Assembly: GCF_030766825.1 (NCBI RefSeq)
Contig: NZ_JASFDV010000053.1
Coordinates: 1-49,072 of the forward strand
Reading direction: 5' to 3'
Source: Nocardiopsis sp. CC223A
GTDB lineage: Bacteria > Actinomycetota > Actinomycetes > Streptosporangiales > Streptosporangiaceae
DNA length: 49,072 bases
Shown here one piece after another: positions 31,978-39,656 of this stretch. Numbering within the stretch: position 1 is the first letter of the stretch; each line of letters starts with the position of its first letter. The position numbers and the translations under genes are program-made. The notes beneath the pieces are model-generated. The model ran no database searches, was not told where the DNA came from, and saw only the letters and a list, made by a program, of their open reading frames with translations.

Positions 31978-32317
31978 TCGCGGTGCCGTCACCGTCGAGT
32001 TCGCACTCACCCTGCCCGCCCTCCTCCTCGTCCTGGCACTGGCAGTCGGCGCGGTCACCGCCGCCGACGCCCGGCTCGCCTGCGCCGACGCCGCACGCGT
32101 GGCCGCCCGGTCCCTGGCCCGGGGCGAGAGCGAGGCACAGGCCCGGGAACTGGCCCGCGCCACCGCCCCGGACGGCGCCCGGATCGACCTGGGCAGGGAC
32201 GGTGGGACGGCGCGCGTCACCGTCACCGCCCGTGTCCGCTTCGGCCGTGTCCACCTCCACACGGTGGAGGTGAGCGGCTCCGCCGCGGTCCTCCTCGAAT
32301 CCTGGACCCCACCATGA
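31955..32317 (+). CDS. TadE-like pseudopilin (120 aa)
   Basis: Short N-terminus then the TadE signature DRGAVTVEFALTLPALLLVLALAVGAVTAADARLACADAARVAARSLARGE, with processing expected at RG|AVTVE. Minor pilin or assembly component of the Tad pilus. ATG 31955 is inside the pilin gene, so translation is coupled. Rv3655c-like. Confidence 0.9.
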   Translation: MRSATASDRGAVTVEFALTLPALLLVLALAVGAVTAADARLACADAARVAARSLARGESEAQARELARATAPDGARIDLGRDGGTARVTVTARVRFGRVHLHTVEVSGSAAVLLESWTPP

Positions 32318-32901
32318 CCCCCGGCCCGGTCTCCCGGGCCCCCGGCCGCCCCGGACCCGGCCCCGCGGCAGGGGCCCGCCCTGGATCCGGTTCCGATCCT
32401 CGTTCCGGCCTCCGTTCCGGTTTCTGTCCTGGAGTGGCCGCCCGACCCGCTCCCGGCCCTCGAACCAAGGCGGGGCCCCGTCCCGGAGTCGGACGCGGTC
32501 CTGTCCCCGACACCGACTCCGCCGACCCTGCTCCCGATACCGTCCCGGCCCCGGACACCGGTGCGGCCGCCGTCCACTGGGTCGCCATGGCGGTCCTGCT
32601 GTGGGCGGTCGCCGCGGCGGCCGTCCTGGCGGCGACCGCCCGGTTCGACCGGGACCGCGCCGGTACGGCGGCGGACCTCGCCGCCCTCGCGGCGGCATCC
32701 GTCGCCGTCCACGGGGAGGGCACCGCCTGCGAGCGGGCCCGCCTCACCGCCGAGGCCAACGGGGCCTCCCTCGACACCTGCGAGATCACCGGCCACACCG
32801 CCGAGGTGGTGGTCGCCGTCCCCTCCGTTCTCGACCTGTCCGTCGGCGCGCGCTCACGCGCCGGACCGGTCCACGGAGCCCTTCCGGAGGAAGCACCATG
32901 A
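32314..32901 (+). CDS. Rv3654c-like TadE-family minor pilin with long low-complexity N-terminus (195 aa)
   Basis: The core from about residue 85 (GAAAVHWVAMAVLLWAVAAAAVLAATARFDRDRAGTAADLAALAAASVAVHGEG) is the Rv3654c-type helix followed by the conserved RAGTAADLAALAAA and a Cys pair (TACERARL; LDTCEITG) likely forming a disulfide. Unusually, 80 or so residues of Pro/Gly/Arg-rich low-complexity sequence precede it, with more A/T at third codon positions. The ATG at 32314 overlaps the TadE stop (ATGA). An internal ATG at 32587 would give a normal-sized protein, so the true start is uncertain. Confidence 0.75.
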   Translation: MTPGPVSRAPGRPGPGPAAGARPGSGSDPRSGLRSGFCPGVAARPAPGPRTKAGPRPGVGRGPVPDTDSADPAPDTVPAPDTGAAAVHWVAMAVLLWAVAAAAVLAATARFDRDRAGTAADLAALAAASVAVHGEGTACERARLTAEANGASLDTCEITGHTAEVVVAVPSVLDLSVGARSRAGPVHGALPEEAP

Positions 32902-33596
32902 CCGTGCCCGCCCTGATGTGCGCCCTGCTCCTCAGCGCCGCCCCTGCCCCCGTCCCCTCACCCCTCTGCCCACCGCTCACGGAACATGGCACCCACCTCC
33001 CGGTGCCCGACGCGTTCTGTGCCCGCCCATCCACGGAACATGGCACCCACCTTCCGGCGTCGGCCGAGCTCTGTGCCCGCCCATGGACGGAGCCCTCGGT
33101 GCTCGTGACACTTCGGACGGACCCGCCAACGGACCCCGGACGCCCGACGGCCCCGAAGGAGGCAGCGGTGGTGGGGGTGGGCGCGGCTCCGGCGAACTCA
33201 CCATCGGGTCGTCCGCCCTCCGGCGAGGGGGGATCCGTTCGGGCGGCCTCCGGCGGGGAGGTCCCGGCGGCGGAGCCGACCTCCGTGCCGACGGTGATCC
33301 CGAGCGGCGACCCGGAACCGCGCCGGGACCCGACCCCGGCCGTCGAGCCGAGTGAGGCACAGTGGAGCGGTCGGCCGGCCGCCGAACCCAGTGCCGTCCA
33401 GGTGGTGCACCACGTCTCCACCACCCCGGCCCCGGCCGAGACCGTCGCCCGGGTCGTCGGCAACACCTCTACCGTGCTCCTGGTGCTGCTCGGGGTGGCG
33501 GTGCTCGCCCTGCGCCTCACCGTGGGCTGGCCCCGCTTCCCGGAGCCCTACCTGGGACGCCGTCGAGTGGGAGGGGACCGCGACGCCCACTGGTGA
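32898..33596 (+). CDS. Hypothetical exported/membrane protein of the Tad operon with tandem repeats (232 aa)
   Basis: Starts at ATG 32898, overlapping the previous stop (ATGA). A short hydrophobic N-terminus (VPALMCALLLSAAPAPVPS) resembles a signal peptide; then two 18-residue repeats TEHGTHLPxxxxxCARPx (54-nt units) with Cys and His, a long Pro/Glu-rich low-complexity region, and a C-terminal transmembrane helix (VGNTSTVLLVLLGVAVLALRLTVGW) with a basic end. No known family. Position as last gene of the pilin operon suggests a surface or periplasmic accessory; coding status of the C-terminal half is good, the repeat part is odd. Confidence 0.6.
   Translation: MTVPALMCALLLSAAPAPVPSPLCPPLTEHGTHLPVPDAFCARPSTEHGTHLPASAELCARPWTEPSVLVTLRTDPPTDPGRPTAPKEAAVVGVGAAPANSPSGRPPSGEGGSVRAASGGEVPAAEPTSVPTVIPSGDPEPRRDPTPAVEPSEAQWSGRPAAEPSAVQVVHHVSTTPAPAETVARVVGNTSTVLLVLLGVAVLALRLTVGWPRFPEPYLGRRRVGGDRDAHW
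32979..33086 (+). repeat. Two tandem 54-nt repeats inside the Tad-operon hypothetical gene
   Basis: ACGGAACATGGCACCCACCT occurs at 32979 and again at 33033, each followed by a related tail ending CTGTGCCCGCCCAT; a degenerate third start (ACGGAGCCC) is at 33087. In frame, each unit encodes 18 residues. Confidence 0.85.
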
Positions 33597-33702
33597 TGCG
33601 CTCCGCAGCCGCTCACACCGGAGGGCCCGTGCCCGGGGCGCAGCATCCGTCCCGGCATGCCTTCCGGCGGGTGCGCGGGCGCCGTCCGAGGTCCGGGGCC
33701 GT

Positions 33703-33740
33703 GTGCCCGGCCGCCGGTCTCCGGCACCCGGCCGGGCGCA
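33703..33740 (+). terminator. Possible terminator of the pilin operon
   Basis: CCCGGCCG (33706-33713) pairs with CGGCCGGG (33729-33736), with partial outer GTG/CAC pairing. Lies about 110 nt after the last pilin-operon gene; the surrounding 33597-33829 has no supported gene. Confidence 0.4.
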
Positions 33741-33816
33741 CTCTCCCGTCCGGTCTCCGGCCGCCCGCCCGTGTCCCGGTAGCCGCAGGTAGGCCACGCC
33801 AAGGCCGCTACGGCCG

Positions 33817-33822
33817 TACCCT
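33817..33822 (+). promoter_or_regulatory. -10 element of the gene at 33830 (leaderless)
   Basis: TACCCT ends 7 nt before the ATG at 33830. Confidence 0.5.
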
Positions 33823-33829
33823 CCGATAT

Positions 33830-34267
33830 ATGGGACACCGACACCCGAGCAAACTCAAGAACACCGAGGTGGGTCATGCCCGGGCGCGGTGGCTGTTGCG
33901 GGCGGAGTTGGCGGGGTGCGCCCAATGCCGGGCCGAGGGCGATCGGGAGGCCCTGGCAGACCTCGACCAGGAGGGCGTGTTCGATTCCCTGATCAGCGGG
34001 TTCGTGCTCGCCCGGGTTCAGCAGTGGCGGGCGCCGGGCCGAACGCCCCGCTACCCGGCCACGGTGTACCGCCTGGCCCCGGTGGACGAGCGCGACTTCT
34101 GGCGCGCGCCCACCCAGCACTGCATGCACCTGTGCACGGTCGAGGGGCCGCGCGGCACGCGGGTGAACACCCTGTCCGCCCTCAACGAGCTGCGGCTGAT
34201 GTCCCTACGGGACCGCTCCCTGGTCCTGGACGACATCATCGACGGCCTGAGCGAAGACGAGGCCTGA
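33830..34267 (+). CDS. Hypothetical protein (145 aa) between the two Tad operons
   Basis: ATG 33830 is fixed by a leaderless -10. The sequence MGHRHPSKLKNTEVGHARAR is followed by AELAGCAQCRAEGDREALADL (a Cys-x2-Cys), VFDSLISGFVLARVQQWRAPGRTPRYPATVYRLAPVDERDFWRAPTQHCMHLC and an acidic C-terminus. Further Cys (HCMHLC) could complete a small metal site (inference). No known family and no membrane segment. Its convergent position between pilus operons does not prove a pilus role. Confidence 0.7.
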   Translation: MGHRHPSKLKNTEVGHARARWLLRAELAGCAQCRAEGDREALADLDQEGVFDSLISGFVLARVQQWRAPGRTPRYPATVYRLAPVDERDFWRAPTQHCMHLCTVEGPRGTRVNTLSALNELRLMSLRDRSLVLDDIIDGLSEDEA

Positions 34268-34379
34268 CCCTCCTTCTCCCGGGAGCCCGGTCCCGCCCCT
34301 TGCGCCGTCCCACGCCCCGGTCCCCGGTCCCTGGTACCTGCGGCGGACACGGCCCCCTTCACCGGTGGCTCTGCCGGGG

Positions 34380-35084
34380 TCACCCGCCCAGCGCGCGTGA
34401 CAGCAGGTCCACCACCATCGGGACCACCCCCACCAGAAGGAACGACGGCAGAAAGCACAGCGCCAGCGGCATCACCACGAGCACACCCAGGCGTTCGACC
34501 CGCTCCGCCGCCTGTGACCGCAGCTCCCGGTGCAGGTCCGCCACATGCCGGTCGAGCAGGTCGGCCACGGGCGCTCCGGTGTCGGCGGCGCGGGCCAGAT
34601 CGCGTCCGGCCGCCACCAGTGGCTCCGGCAGCACACCGGCCGACTCCGACCAGGCGGAGGCCGGATCGGCGCCCAGGCGCAGCCGGTCGGCCACCGCCGC
34701 CGACTCGGCTCCGAGCCTGCCGGGGGCGGCCCGTGCCACGGCCGTGAGGCAGGACACCAACGGCGCCCCGGCCCGCATCCCGGCGGCGATGAGACCGATC
34801 ACCACGGGGATGTCGCCGGTGAGCCCGATCCGATCGCCCCCAGTGCCCCCCCGGGCACGCATCCACCACCCGACCCCGCAGACCGCGGCGACGACCGCGC
34901 CGAGCGGTCCGAACAGGACCCCGGCCACCGCCGCCGCACCCGCCGTGGCCATCGGCAGTACCGGCAATCGACCGGGGAAACGCGGCTTCGCCGCCGGGGG
35001 TGGCCGCAGTCGTGCCCCCGGGCCGCCCCCCATCGCGATCCACACCCCGCTGACCCCGCACACCACGGCGATGACGGCGAACAC
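34380..35084 (-). CDS. TadC-like type II/IV secretion F-domain membrane protein (234 aa)
   Basis: Inner-membrane platform protein of the Tad system (T2SSF domain). Start GTG 35084 has an excellent AGGAGAGG ribosome-binding site, so the longer upstream frame is rejected. An N-terminal helix (FAVIAVVCGVSGVWIAMG), a second pair of helices (ATAGAAAVAGVLFGPLGAVVAAVCGVGWW), the F-domain helical region (GDIPVVIGLIAAGMRAGAPLVSCLTAVARAAPG ... VADLLDRHVADLHRELRSQAAERVERLGVLVVMPLALCFLPSFLLVGVVPMVV). It would work with TadA and TadB below. Confidence 0.88.
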   Translation of the reverse strand: MFAVIAVVCGVSGVWIAMGGGPGARLRPPPAAKPRFPGRLPVLPMATAGAAAVAGVLFGPLGAVVAAVCGVGWWMRARGGTGGDRIGLTGDIPVVIGLIAAGMRAGAPLVSCLTAVARAAPGRLGAESAAVADRLRLGADPASAWSESAGVLPEPLVAAGRDLARAADTGAPVADLLDRHVADLHRELRSQAAERVERLGVLVVMPLALCFLPSFLLVGVVPMVVDLLSRALGG

Positions 35085-35469
35085 GATCCCTCTCCTCTGC
35101 GTTTCCCCGGCGCCCGTGAACCACGGCTCCCGAGGGCGGGCCCGGTGGATGCCCTCGGTCGGCCCGGCACTCGCGCCGGTGGTCGGGAGCGCCCGCGAGG
35201 CGATCTCTCGCAGGACGACCGGCAAGCAGCCCCTGCCGCGGGCACGGCCTCGCGGGCCCGGCCGTCGCGCACGGCGGGGGGCGCCCGGCCGGCCGCCCGA
35301 GCACAGCCGGTGCGGTGAAAGGGCCCCTCCTGTGCGGTGCCCCGCGGGCCCGGCGGTGGCGCGCGGCGGGGCCCGCCTCGCGGCCCGGTGGAGGAACCGC
35401 TCCGAAGGCGTTGCCCGAGGGCCTTCCGTCACCGGACGGGCGGGCCCGGAACGACCCGCCGAGCACGTT
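35085..35469 (-). other. 385-base non-coding insert between tadB and tadC homologues
   Basis: Genes of this operon usually overlap or nearly touch, yet here about 385 very GC-rich bases separate two of them. The minus frame is open but encodes only Arg/Gly/Pro-rich sequence. It contains an imperfect direct repeat (near 35251 and 35343, offset 92, sharing CGCGGGCCCGGC). No promoter is seen. Confidence 0.5.
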
Positions 35470-36153
35470 CTAGTCACCCCGGTCCACGGCGGCGCGCACC
35501 AACCGCGAGATCCACCACAGCCCGGCGAGGTTCAACAGCACCCCGAGCACCAGGCAGAGCAGCCCCAGCGGGGTCGTGAGCAGGAACACCAGTGGAGAGC
35601 CCCCCAGCCCCGCCGACAGCAGCAGCCCCACCACCGGGAGCACACCCAGCACGATCGCCGTGGTCTTCGGACCGCCGGTGCGCGCCGCGATCTCGGCCCG
35701 GACCTCCTCCTGCGCGGTGAGCTCGGCGGCGAGCGCGTCCACGACTTCGGCCAGCCCGGCACCGGTGTCCGAGGCCACCTCCCAGCACACGGCCAGGTAG
35801 GCGAGGGCACGCAGGTCCGGATCCGCCTCGGCCGCCCGGACCGGCGCCCGGGTGCCGAACCCGCCGCCCACTGCCCGGGCCACCTCGGGCCCGGCCTCGA
35901 CGAGCGCCGACCCCAGCGCGTCCTCGGGCGGTCTCCCGGCCCGCAGCTCGGTGGCCAACACCCGGCACAAGGTGATCACCCCGCGCCGTTTCTCCCGCCC
36001 CAGAGCGGCCTTCCGCCGCATCGCCCGCACACGTTCCAGCGCCTTCAGCGGTTGCGGCCCGCGCGGCACCCGCCACCCGATCCGCCCCGTCCCGGCGTCG
36101 ACCAGTGCCCCCAACAGCACCAGCCCCACCGCGCACACCCACACCCCGACCAC
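35470..36153 (-). CDS. TadB-like F-domain membrane protein (227 aa)
   Basis: Second platform protein of the Tad machine. N-terminal helix VGVWVCAVGLVLLGALVDAG, a cytoplasmic F domain (RRGVITLCRVLATELRAGRPPEDALGSALVEAGPEVA ... ALAYLAVCWEVASDTGAGLAEVVDALAAELTAQEEVRAEIAARTGGPKTTAIVLGVLPVVGLLLSAGLGGSPLVFLLTTPLGLLCLVLGVLLNLAGLWWI). I place the start at GTG 36153 behind GGGGGTG. An ATG at 36384 overlaps the TadA stop (ATGA) but would add 77 residues of Thr/Gly/Arg-rich sequence with non-native codon use. Confidence 0.85.
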   Translation of the reverse strand: MVGVWVCAVGLVLLGALVDAGTGRIGWRVPRGPQPLKALERVRAMRRKAALGREKRRGVITLCRVLATELRAGRPPEDALGSALVEAGPEVARAVGGGFGTRAPVRAAEADPDLRALAYLAVCWEVASDTGAGLAEVVDALAAELTAQEEVRAEIAARTGGPKTTAIVLGVLPVVGLLLSAGLGGSPLVFLLTTPLGLLCLVLGVLLNLAGLWWISRLVRAAVDRGD

Positions 36154-36380
36154 GTCACACCCCCGAACCCCGCTCGTCCCTGTCCCGCTCGTCCCGGTCC
36201 CGCACGCCCGCACGCCCGCGCTCCCGCCGACCTCCGCAGACCCGCACCCCGCTGGTCGCCGTACCGTTCTCGGGTGTCGGCGTGGTGTGGGGTGGCCGCC
36301 GCGGGTTGGTCCGCCGGCGGTGCGCCTCGGCTTCGGGCATCGCTGTTGTGGCCCCGTCCCGGTACCTCCCGTCCCCGTGT

Positions 36381-37628
36381 TCATCGGCGCCAGCCGTCGC
36401 CGATCCGGGCGGTGAGCGCGTCGATCCCCGGGTGCTCGCGCTGGGCACCGCCCGCGGTGAACGACACCGCGGGCACCGTGTGCACCAGCCCCTGGCGGTC
36501 GTGGTCCAGCACCCGGACCTCCGCCAGCCGCCGGACCCCGGCCTCCCGCACCAGATGCACCACCAGCACCCCGGTGGCCGCCAACTGACTGTGCACCGCC
36601 TCCCGGCCGATCCCGGCCGCGCAGCCCAGCGCCTCCACCCGGGCCGGGACGTCCCCCGCGCCGTTGGCGTGGAGCGTCCCCGCACCGCCCTCGTGGCCGG
36701 TGTTGAGCGCGGCCAGCAGCGACACGATCTCCGGCCCCCGCGCCTCGCCCACCACCACCCGGTCCGGGCGCATCCGGAGGGCCTGGCGGACCAGTACCTC
36801 CAGGGCGACCTCGCCGCTGCCCTCGATGTTGGCCGGGCGGGTCTGTAGGCGCACCACGTGCGGATGGTCGGGGCGCAGCTCGGGGGAGTCCTCGGCCAGT
36901 ACGATCCGCTCACCCGGGTCCACCAGGGACAGCAGCGTCGACAACAGGGTCGTCTTCCCCGTCCCCGTGCCACCGCTCACCAGGAAGGCCGCCCGCGAGT
37001 CCACCACCGCCCGCAGCAGCGCCGCCCCGCGCCGGGTGAGCGTCCCGCAGGCCACCAGCCGGTCCAGGGTGAACACCCGGCGGGGCGGCATCCGCAGCGA
37101 CAGGCACGCCCCGGTGGGGCAGACCGGCGGCAGTACCGCGTGCAGTCGGGCCCCACCGGGAAGGCGTGCGTCCACGTAGGGCACCGCGGCGTCCAGCCGC
37201 CGCCCGGCCTGCGCGGCGAGCCGCTGGGCCAGTCGCCGTACCGCCTCCGCCGACTCGAACCGCACCTCCACCCGGCGCAACCCGCCGCCGTCGTCCACCC
37301 ACACCTCGTCCGGCCCGTTGACCAAGATGTCCGTGACTTGGGAGGTCATCAGCTCTTCCAGCGGCCCGGCGCCCGCCAGGTCCGCGGCCAACCGCCGGGT
37401 CAGCGACAGCACCTCGGCATCGCCCAGCACGCCGCCCTCCGCCCGCAGCGCCGCCGCCACGTTGCCGGGGCTGACCACCACCCCCGAGGCCACCAGCCGG
37501 TTGCGCACCGCCTCCACGAGGTCGGGCCCGACGGAGCCGCCGGCGCGCCGCGGCGGCGGCCCGTCCCGGAGAAGAGTGGAGCCGGTCACCGACGGCCGCC
37601 GCAGCGCCCGCTCCGTCAGCGCGCTCAC
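36381..37628 (-). CDS. tadA: Tad secretion ATPase TadA/CpaF (415 aa)
   Basis: Hexameric motor of pilus assembly. The N-terminal helical domain is followed by EELMTSQVTDILVNGPDEVWVD; the core has Walker A SGGTGTGKTT, the Asp box IVLAEDSPELRPDHPHVVRL, LVRQALRMRPDRVVVGEARGPE (Walker B) and AALNTGHEGGAGTLHANGA (His box). Length is typical of actinobacterial TadA. The GTG start overlaps the CpaE stop (GTGA). Corresponds to Rv3659c. Confidence 0.95.
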   Translation of the reverse strand: MSALTERALRRPSVTGSTLLRDGPPPRRAGGSVGPDLVEAVRNRLVASGVVVSPGNVAAALRAEGGVLGDAEVLSLTRRLAADLAGAGPLEELMTSQVTDILVNGPDEVWVDDGGGLRRVEVRFESAEAVRRLAQRLAAQAGRRLDAAVPYVDARLPGGARLHAVLPPVCPTGACLSLRMPPRRVFTLDRLVACGTLTRRGAALLRAVVDSRAAFLVSGGTGTGKTTLLSTLLSLVDPGERIVLAEDSPELRPDHPHVVRLQTRPANIEGSGEVALEVLVRQALRMRPDRVVVGEARGPEIVSLLAALNTGHEGGAGTLHANGAGDVPARVEALGCAAGIGREAVHSQLAATGVLVVHLVREAGVRRLAEVRVLDHDRQGLVHTVPAVSFTAGGAQREHPGIDALTARIGDGWRR

Positions 37629-38692
37629 CGCGGCACCCCCGTGAGTTCGGCGACGAGCCGGTCGGCGAACCCGGCCAGTGGCGAACGCGGGTGGTCCGCG
37701 GGCCGCCGCCCGGCGGTCAGCGCCCGCTCCAGCCCCGGCTCCGACGGGAGGTCCGCCCCCAACGCCAGCCCCAGTCCCCGGGCCACCACGTCGGCGGTCA
37801 GCCCGCCCGAAGCCCCGCGCACCACGGCGCGCACCTCCCGGGACTCCGCGCGCAGCCGCGGCACCATCGCCGACGCCGCCACCACGGCGGCCACCTGCGC
37901 GGGCACGACCAGCAGCACCAGGTCCGAGCGGTTGAGGAACGCCGTGACCGCCGCGCCGAACGACCGCGGAAGGTCGATGACGACCAGATCGCACCCCTGC
38001 CGTGCCGACTCCAGCATCGACCGGGCGGCGGCCGCGGGCAACGGGCCACGACGCGCGTCCGGCCCGTGCATCCAGGTGAGCACCGAGATCCCGGCGGGCC
38101 CGGGCAGCCGCGCCGCCACGTCCGACCAGCGCAACCGGCCGCGCCGGTCCGTCAGGTCGTCCCAGCCGAGCCTGCCGTCCACCGGGTCGCGCTCGCATCC
38201 GAGCAGGATGTCGGGACCACAGCCCAGCGGGTCGGCGTCCAGCAGTGCGGTACCGTGCCCGCCCCGCGCCCCGGCCAGTGCCAGGGCGACGGCGAGCAGG
38301 CTCGCTCCGGCCCCGCCGCGCCCGCCCATCACGGCCACGGTCGGCGCCCGCCTGCCGGGCTGCCCGCTCGCGGAGATCAGTCCGGTCAGCAGGATCTCGT
38401 CCCGGGGCAGCAGTATGGGGCCGCCCGCCCTCTCGGGCCCGTCGCGCCCGGGACCGGGACCGTGGGGGCCGCGGGCCACCACGACGAACCGGGCGTGCGG
38501 TGGCCGTTCCCCGGAACGCAGCGCCGGGTACAGGTCGGCGCCCAGCACCACCAGCGGCGAACGCGGCCAGGACAGCAGCGCGCGGTCGACGGTGTCGGCG
38601 GTGTTCACCCGGACCGAGGCGGCGGCCGACAACCGCAGCAGGTCGTCGAGCAGCGCGGTGTCGGCGGTGGCGATGAGGGGCACGGCGTCCAT
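37625..38692 (-). CDS. CpaE/Ssd-like MinD-family ATPase (355 aa)
   Basis: The N-terminal receiver-like segment (VPLIATADTALLDDLLRLSAAASVRV ... LVVLGADL) is followed by a MinD/ParA-type ATPase: degenerate Walker A VMGGRGGAGASLLAVALA (P-loop Lys/Thr replaced by Ala-Ser), DADPLGCGPDILLG, VVIDLPRSFG and VLLVVPAQVAAV. CpaE localises Tad pilus assembly; the mycobacterial homologue Rv3660c (Ssd) inhibits septation. The degenerate P-loop suggests weak or no ATP hydrolysis. ATG 38692 has GGAGG 5 nt upstream. First gene of the four-gene operon. Confidence 0.9.
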   Translation of the reverse strand: MDAVPLIATADTALLDDLLRLSAAASVRVNTADTVDRALLSWPRSPLVVLGADLYPALRSGERPPHARFVVVARGPHGPGPGRDGPERAGGPILLPRDEILLTGLISASGQPGRRAPTVAVMGGRGGAGASLLAVALALAGARGGHGTALLDADPLGCGPDILLGCERDPVDGRLGWDDLTDRRGRLRWSDVAARLPGPAGISVLTWMHGPDARRGPLPAAAARSMLESARQGCDLVVIDLPRSFGAAVTAFLNRSDLVLLVVPAQVAAVVAASAMVPRLRAESREVRAVVRGASGGLTADVVARGLGLALGADLPSEPGLERALTAGRRPADHPRSPLAGFADRLVAELTGVPR

Positions 38693-39249
38693 GGGGCCTC
38701 CGGACAGGGGGAGGGGCACCCTTTGACCATCGCCGATGCGGTCGGCCGGCGAAAGCCGGATCGTCAACCTGTGGATAACCCGTCCGGAGCGGGGCCGTGG
38801 GGCCGCACCGCCCGGCGGGGCGCCGACCGAGGTCGGGGCGCCGGCTCCGAAGACCTGCGGGCGGGATGTGCACACGGGGGCGAATGCACATCCCACCCGG
38901 CAGGCTCGGCGAACGGGCCTCGTGCGACGTCCCGCGCTAGGGGGGCACGCGGGTGGATCGCCCTCTCGGCCCTGGGGGGAGGGCCGGGCCCGCCCTTCGG
39001 AAGGGTCGACGAGGGGAGGGGATCCCCCGGACCACCGAAAAGCGCGTCGGGACATGTGTTCCGCCCGGATCCGGTCCCACCGGGCCGCACACGAAATGCG
39101 CGGGTACGACGGCTTTTGCCGAAGCGGTGTGAACCGGTTCCCGTCGGAACGACGGAACCGACGCTACCACGTGACGCTGCGTATCGGTTCGGGAATCCAG
39201 GATGAAAAGTTGGACCAACCTCCTTTTCGCAGCCCGGGGACCGGCGTAG
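38693..39249. other. Intergenic region between CpaE and the ncRNA
   Basis: About 560 bases without a supported gene. It holds the CpaE-operon leader, the TTATCCACAGG element (38768-38778) followed on the minus strand by TTGACG, and presumably the promoter of the ncRNA downstream. An AT-richer stretch (39100-39230, with TTGGAC at 39210) precedes the RNA. The open frames in both directions have shadow-type composition. Confidence 0.5.
38768..38778 (-). promoter_or_regulatory. TTATCCACAGG element upstream of the CpaE-TadA operon
   Basis: On the minus strand TTATCCACAGG reads toward cpaE, 76 nt before its ATG, and is directly followed by TTGACG. Identical to the element before the pilin operon. 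Confidence 0.6.
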
Positions 39250-39445
39250 AAAGAAAGTGATCGGTGGCTGAGACCCACCCCGACAGGTGAACCGGGAACC
39301 CACGCACCAGCAGGCCTCGTAGGGCCCGCCTCGACCGAGACGCTTCGTGAAGCGCCTGGTCAGGACAGACGAATGGATGCCTGTTAACCCGATGGAGCCG
39401 GTCGGAGACGGTGCCCCGCGGATTCTCCGCGGGGCACCGTTCGTC
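39250..39445 (+). ncRNA. Structured non-coding RNA, candidate Ms1/MTS2823 (6S-like) homologue
   Basis: No coding frame, but strong secondary structure ending in a 15-bp terminator. Visible helices: GGCT (39266-39269)/AGCC (39396-39399); then an internal purine/pyrimidine bubble; then GACAGG (39282-39287)/CCTGTT (39380-39385) with one wobble; further in CGACCG/CGGTCG and a local hairpin CGCTT-CGTG-AAGCG. A closing stem, central bubble and distal arm is the 6S RNA plan. The locus, between the cpaE/ssd homologue and the Rv3662c-like gene, is where I recall the abundant RNA-polymerase-core-binding RNA Ms1/MTS2823 in mycobacteria and the 6S-like RNA of Streptomyces. The 5' end is approximate; a -10 was not clear (TAGAAA at 39247 is a weak candidate). 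Confidence 0.6.
39408..39440 (+). terminator. Very strong intrinsic terminator of the ncRNA
   Basis: ACGGTGCCCCGCGGA (39408-39422) pairs perfectly with TCCGCGGGGCACCGT (39426-39440), followed by the U-rich TCGTCGTGTT. Confidence 0.85.
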
Positions 39446-39656
39446 GTGTTCGGCAAGTGGGCGAAGCAATCCCGAAACATTCGGTAACGGACAAGCGTGA
39501 CCGAACCGATATCGTTCGTGCCTCTGCCCGTCGGTAAATGGACGAGTACGAGCGCGGTTTCCGTTCACGGCCCGCTCCGACCTGCTCCGGGTGACTTCGG
39601 GCCCTCCGGCCCCCGCACGCACGGTCCCGGCGCCCCGGCCCACGGCCCCCCGGTAC

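Noticed and set aside
34380..35477. Long form of the TadC-like protein starting at 35477
   Set aside because: The first 131 residues are Arg/Pro-rich with non-native codon use, and a strong ribosome-binding site marks the GTG at 35084.
36154..36384. Extended TadB start at ATG 36384 (ATGA overlap with tadA)
   Set aside because: The added 77 residues have low-complexity sequence and A/T-ending codons unlike real genes here; kept as an alternative only.
38736..39260. Plus-strand 174-codon frame upstream of the ncRNA
   Set aside because: Arg/Gly/Pro-rich shadow composition, no ribosome-binding site, and it crosses the CpaE promoter region.
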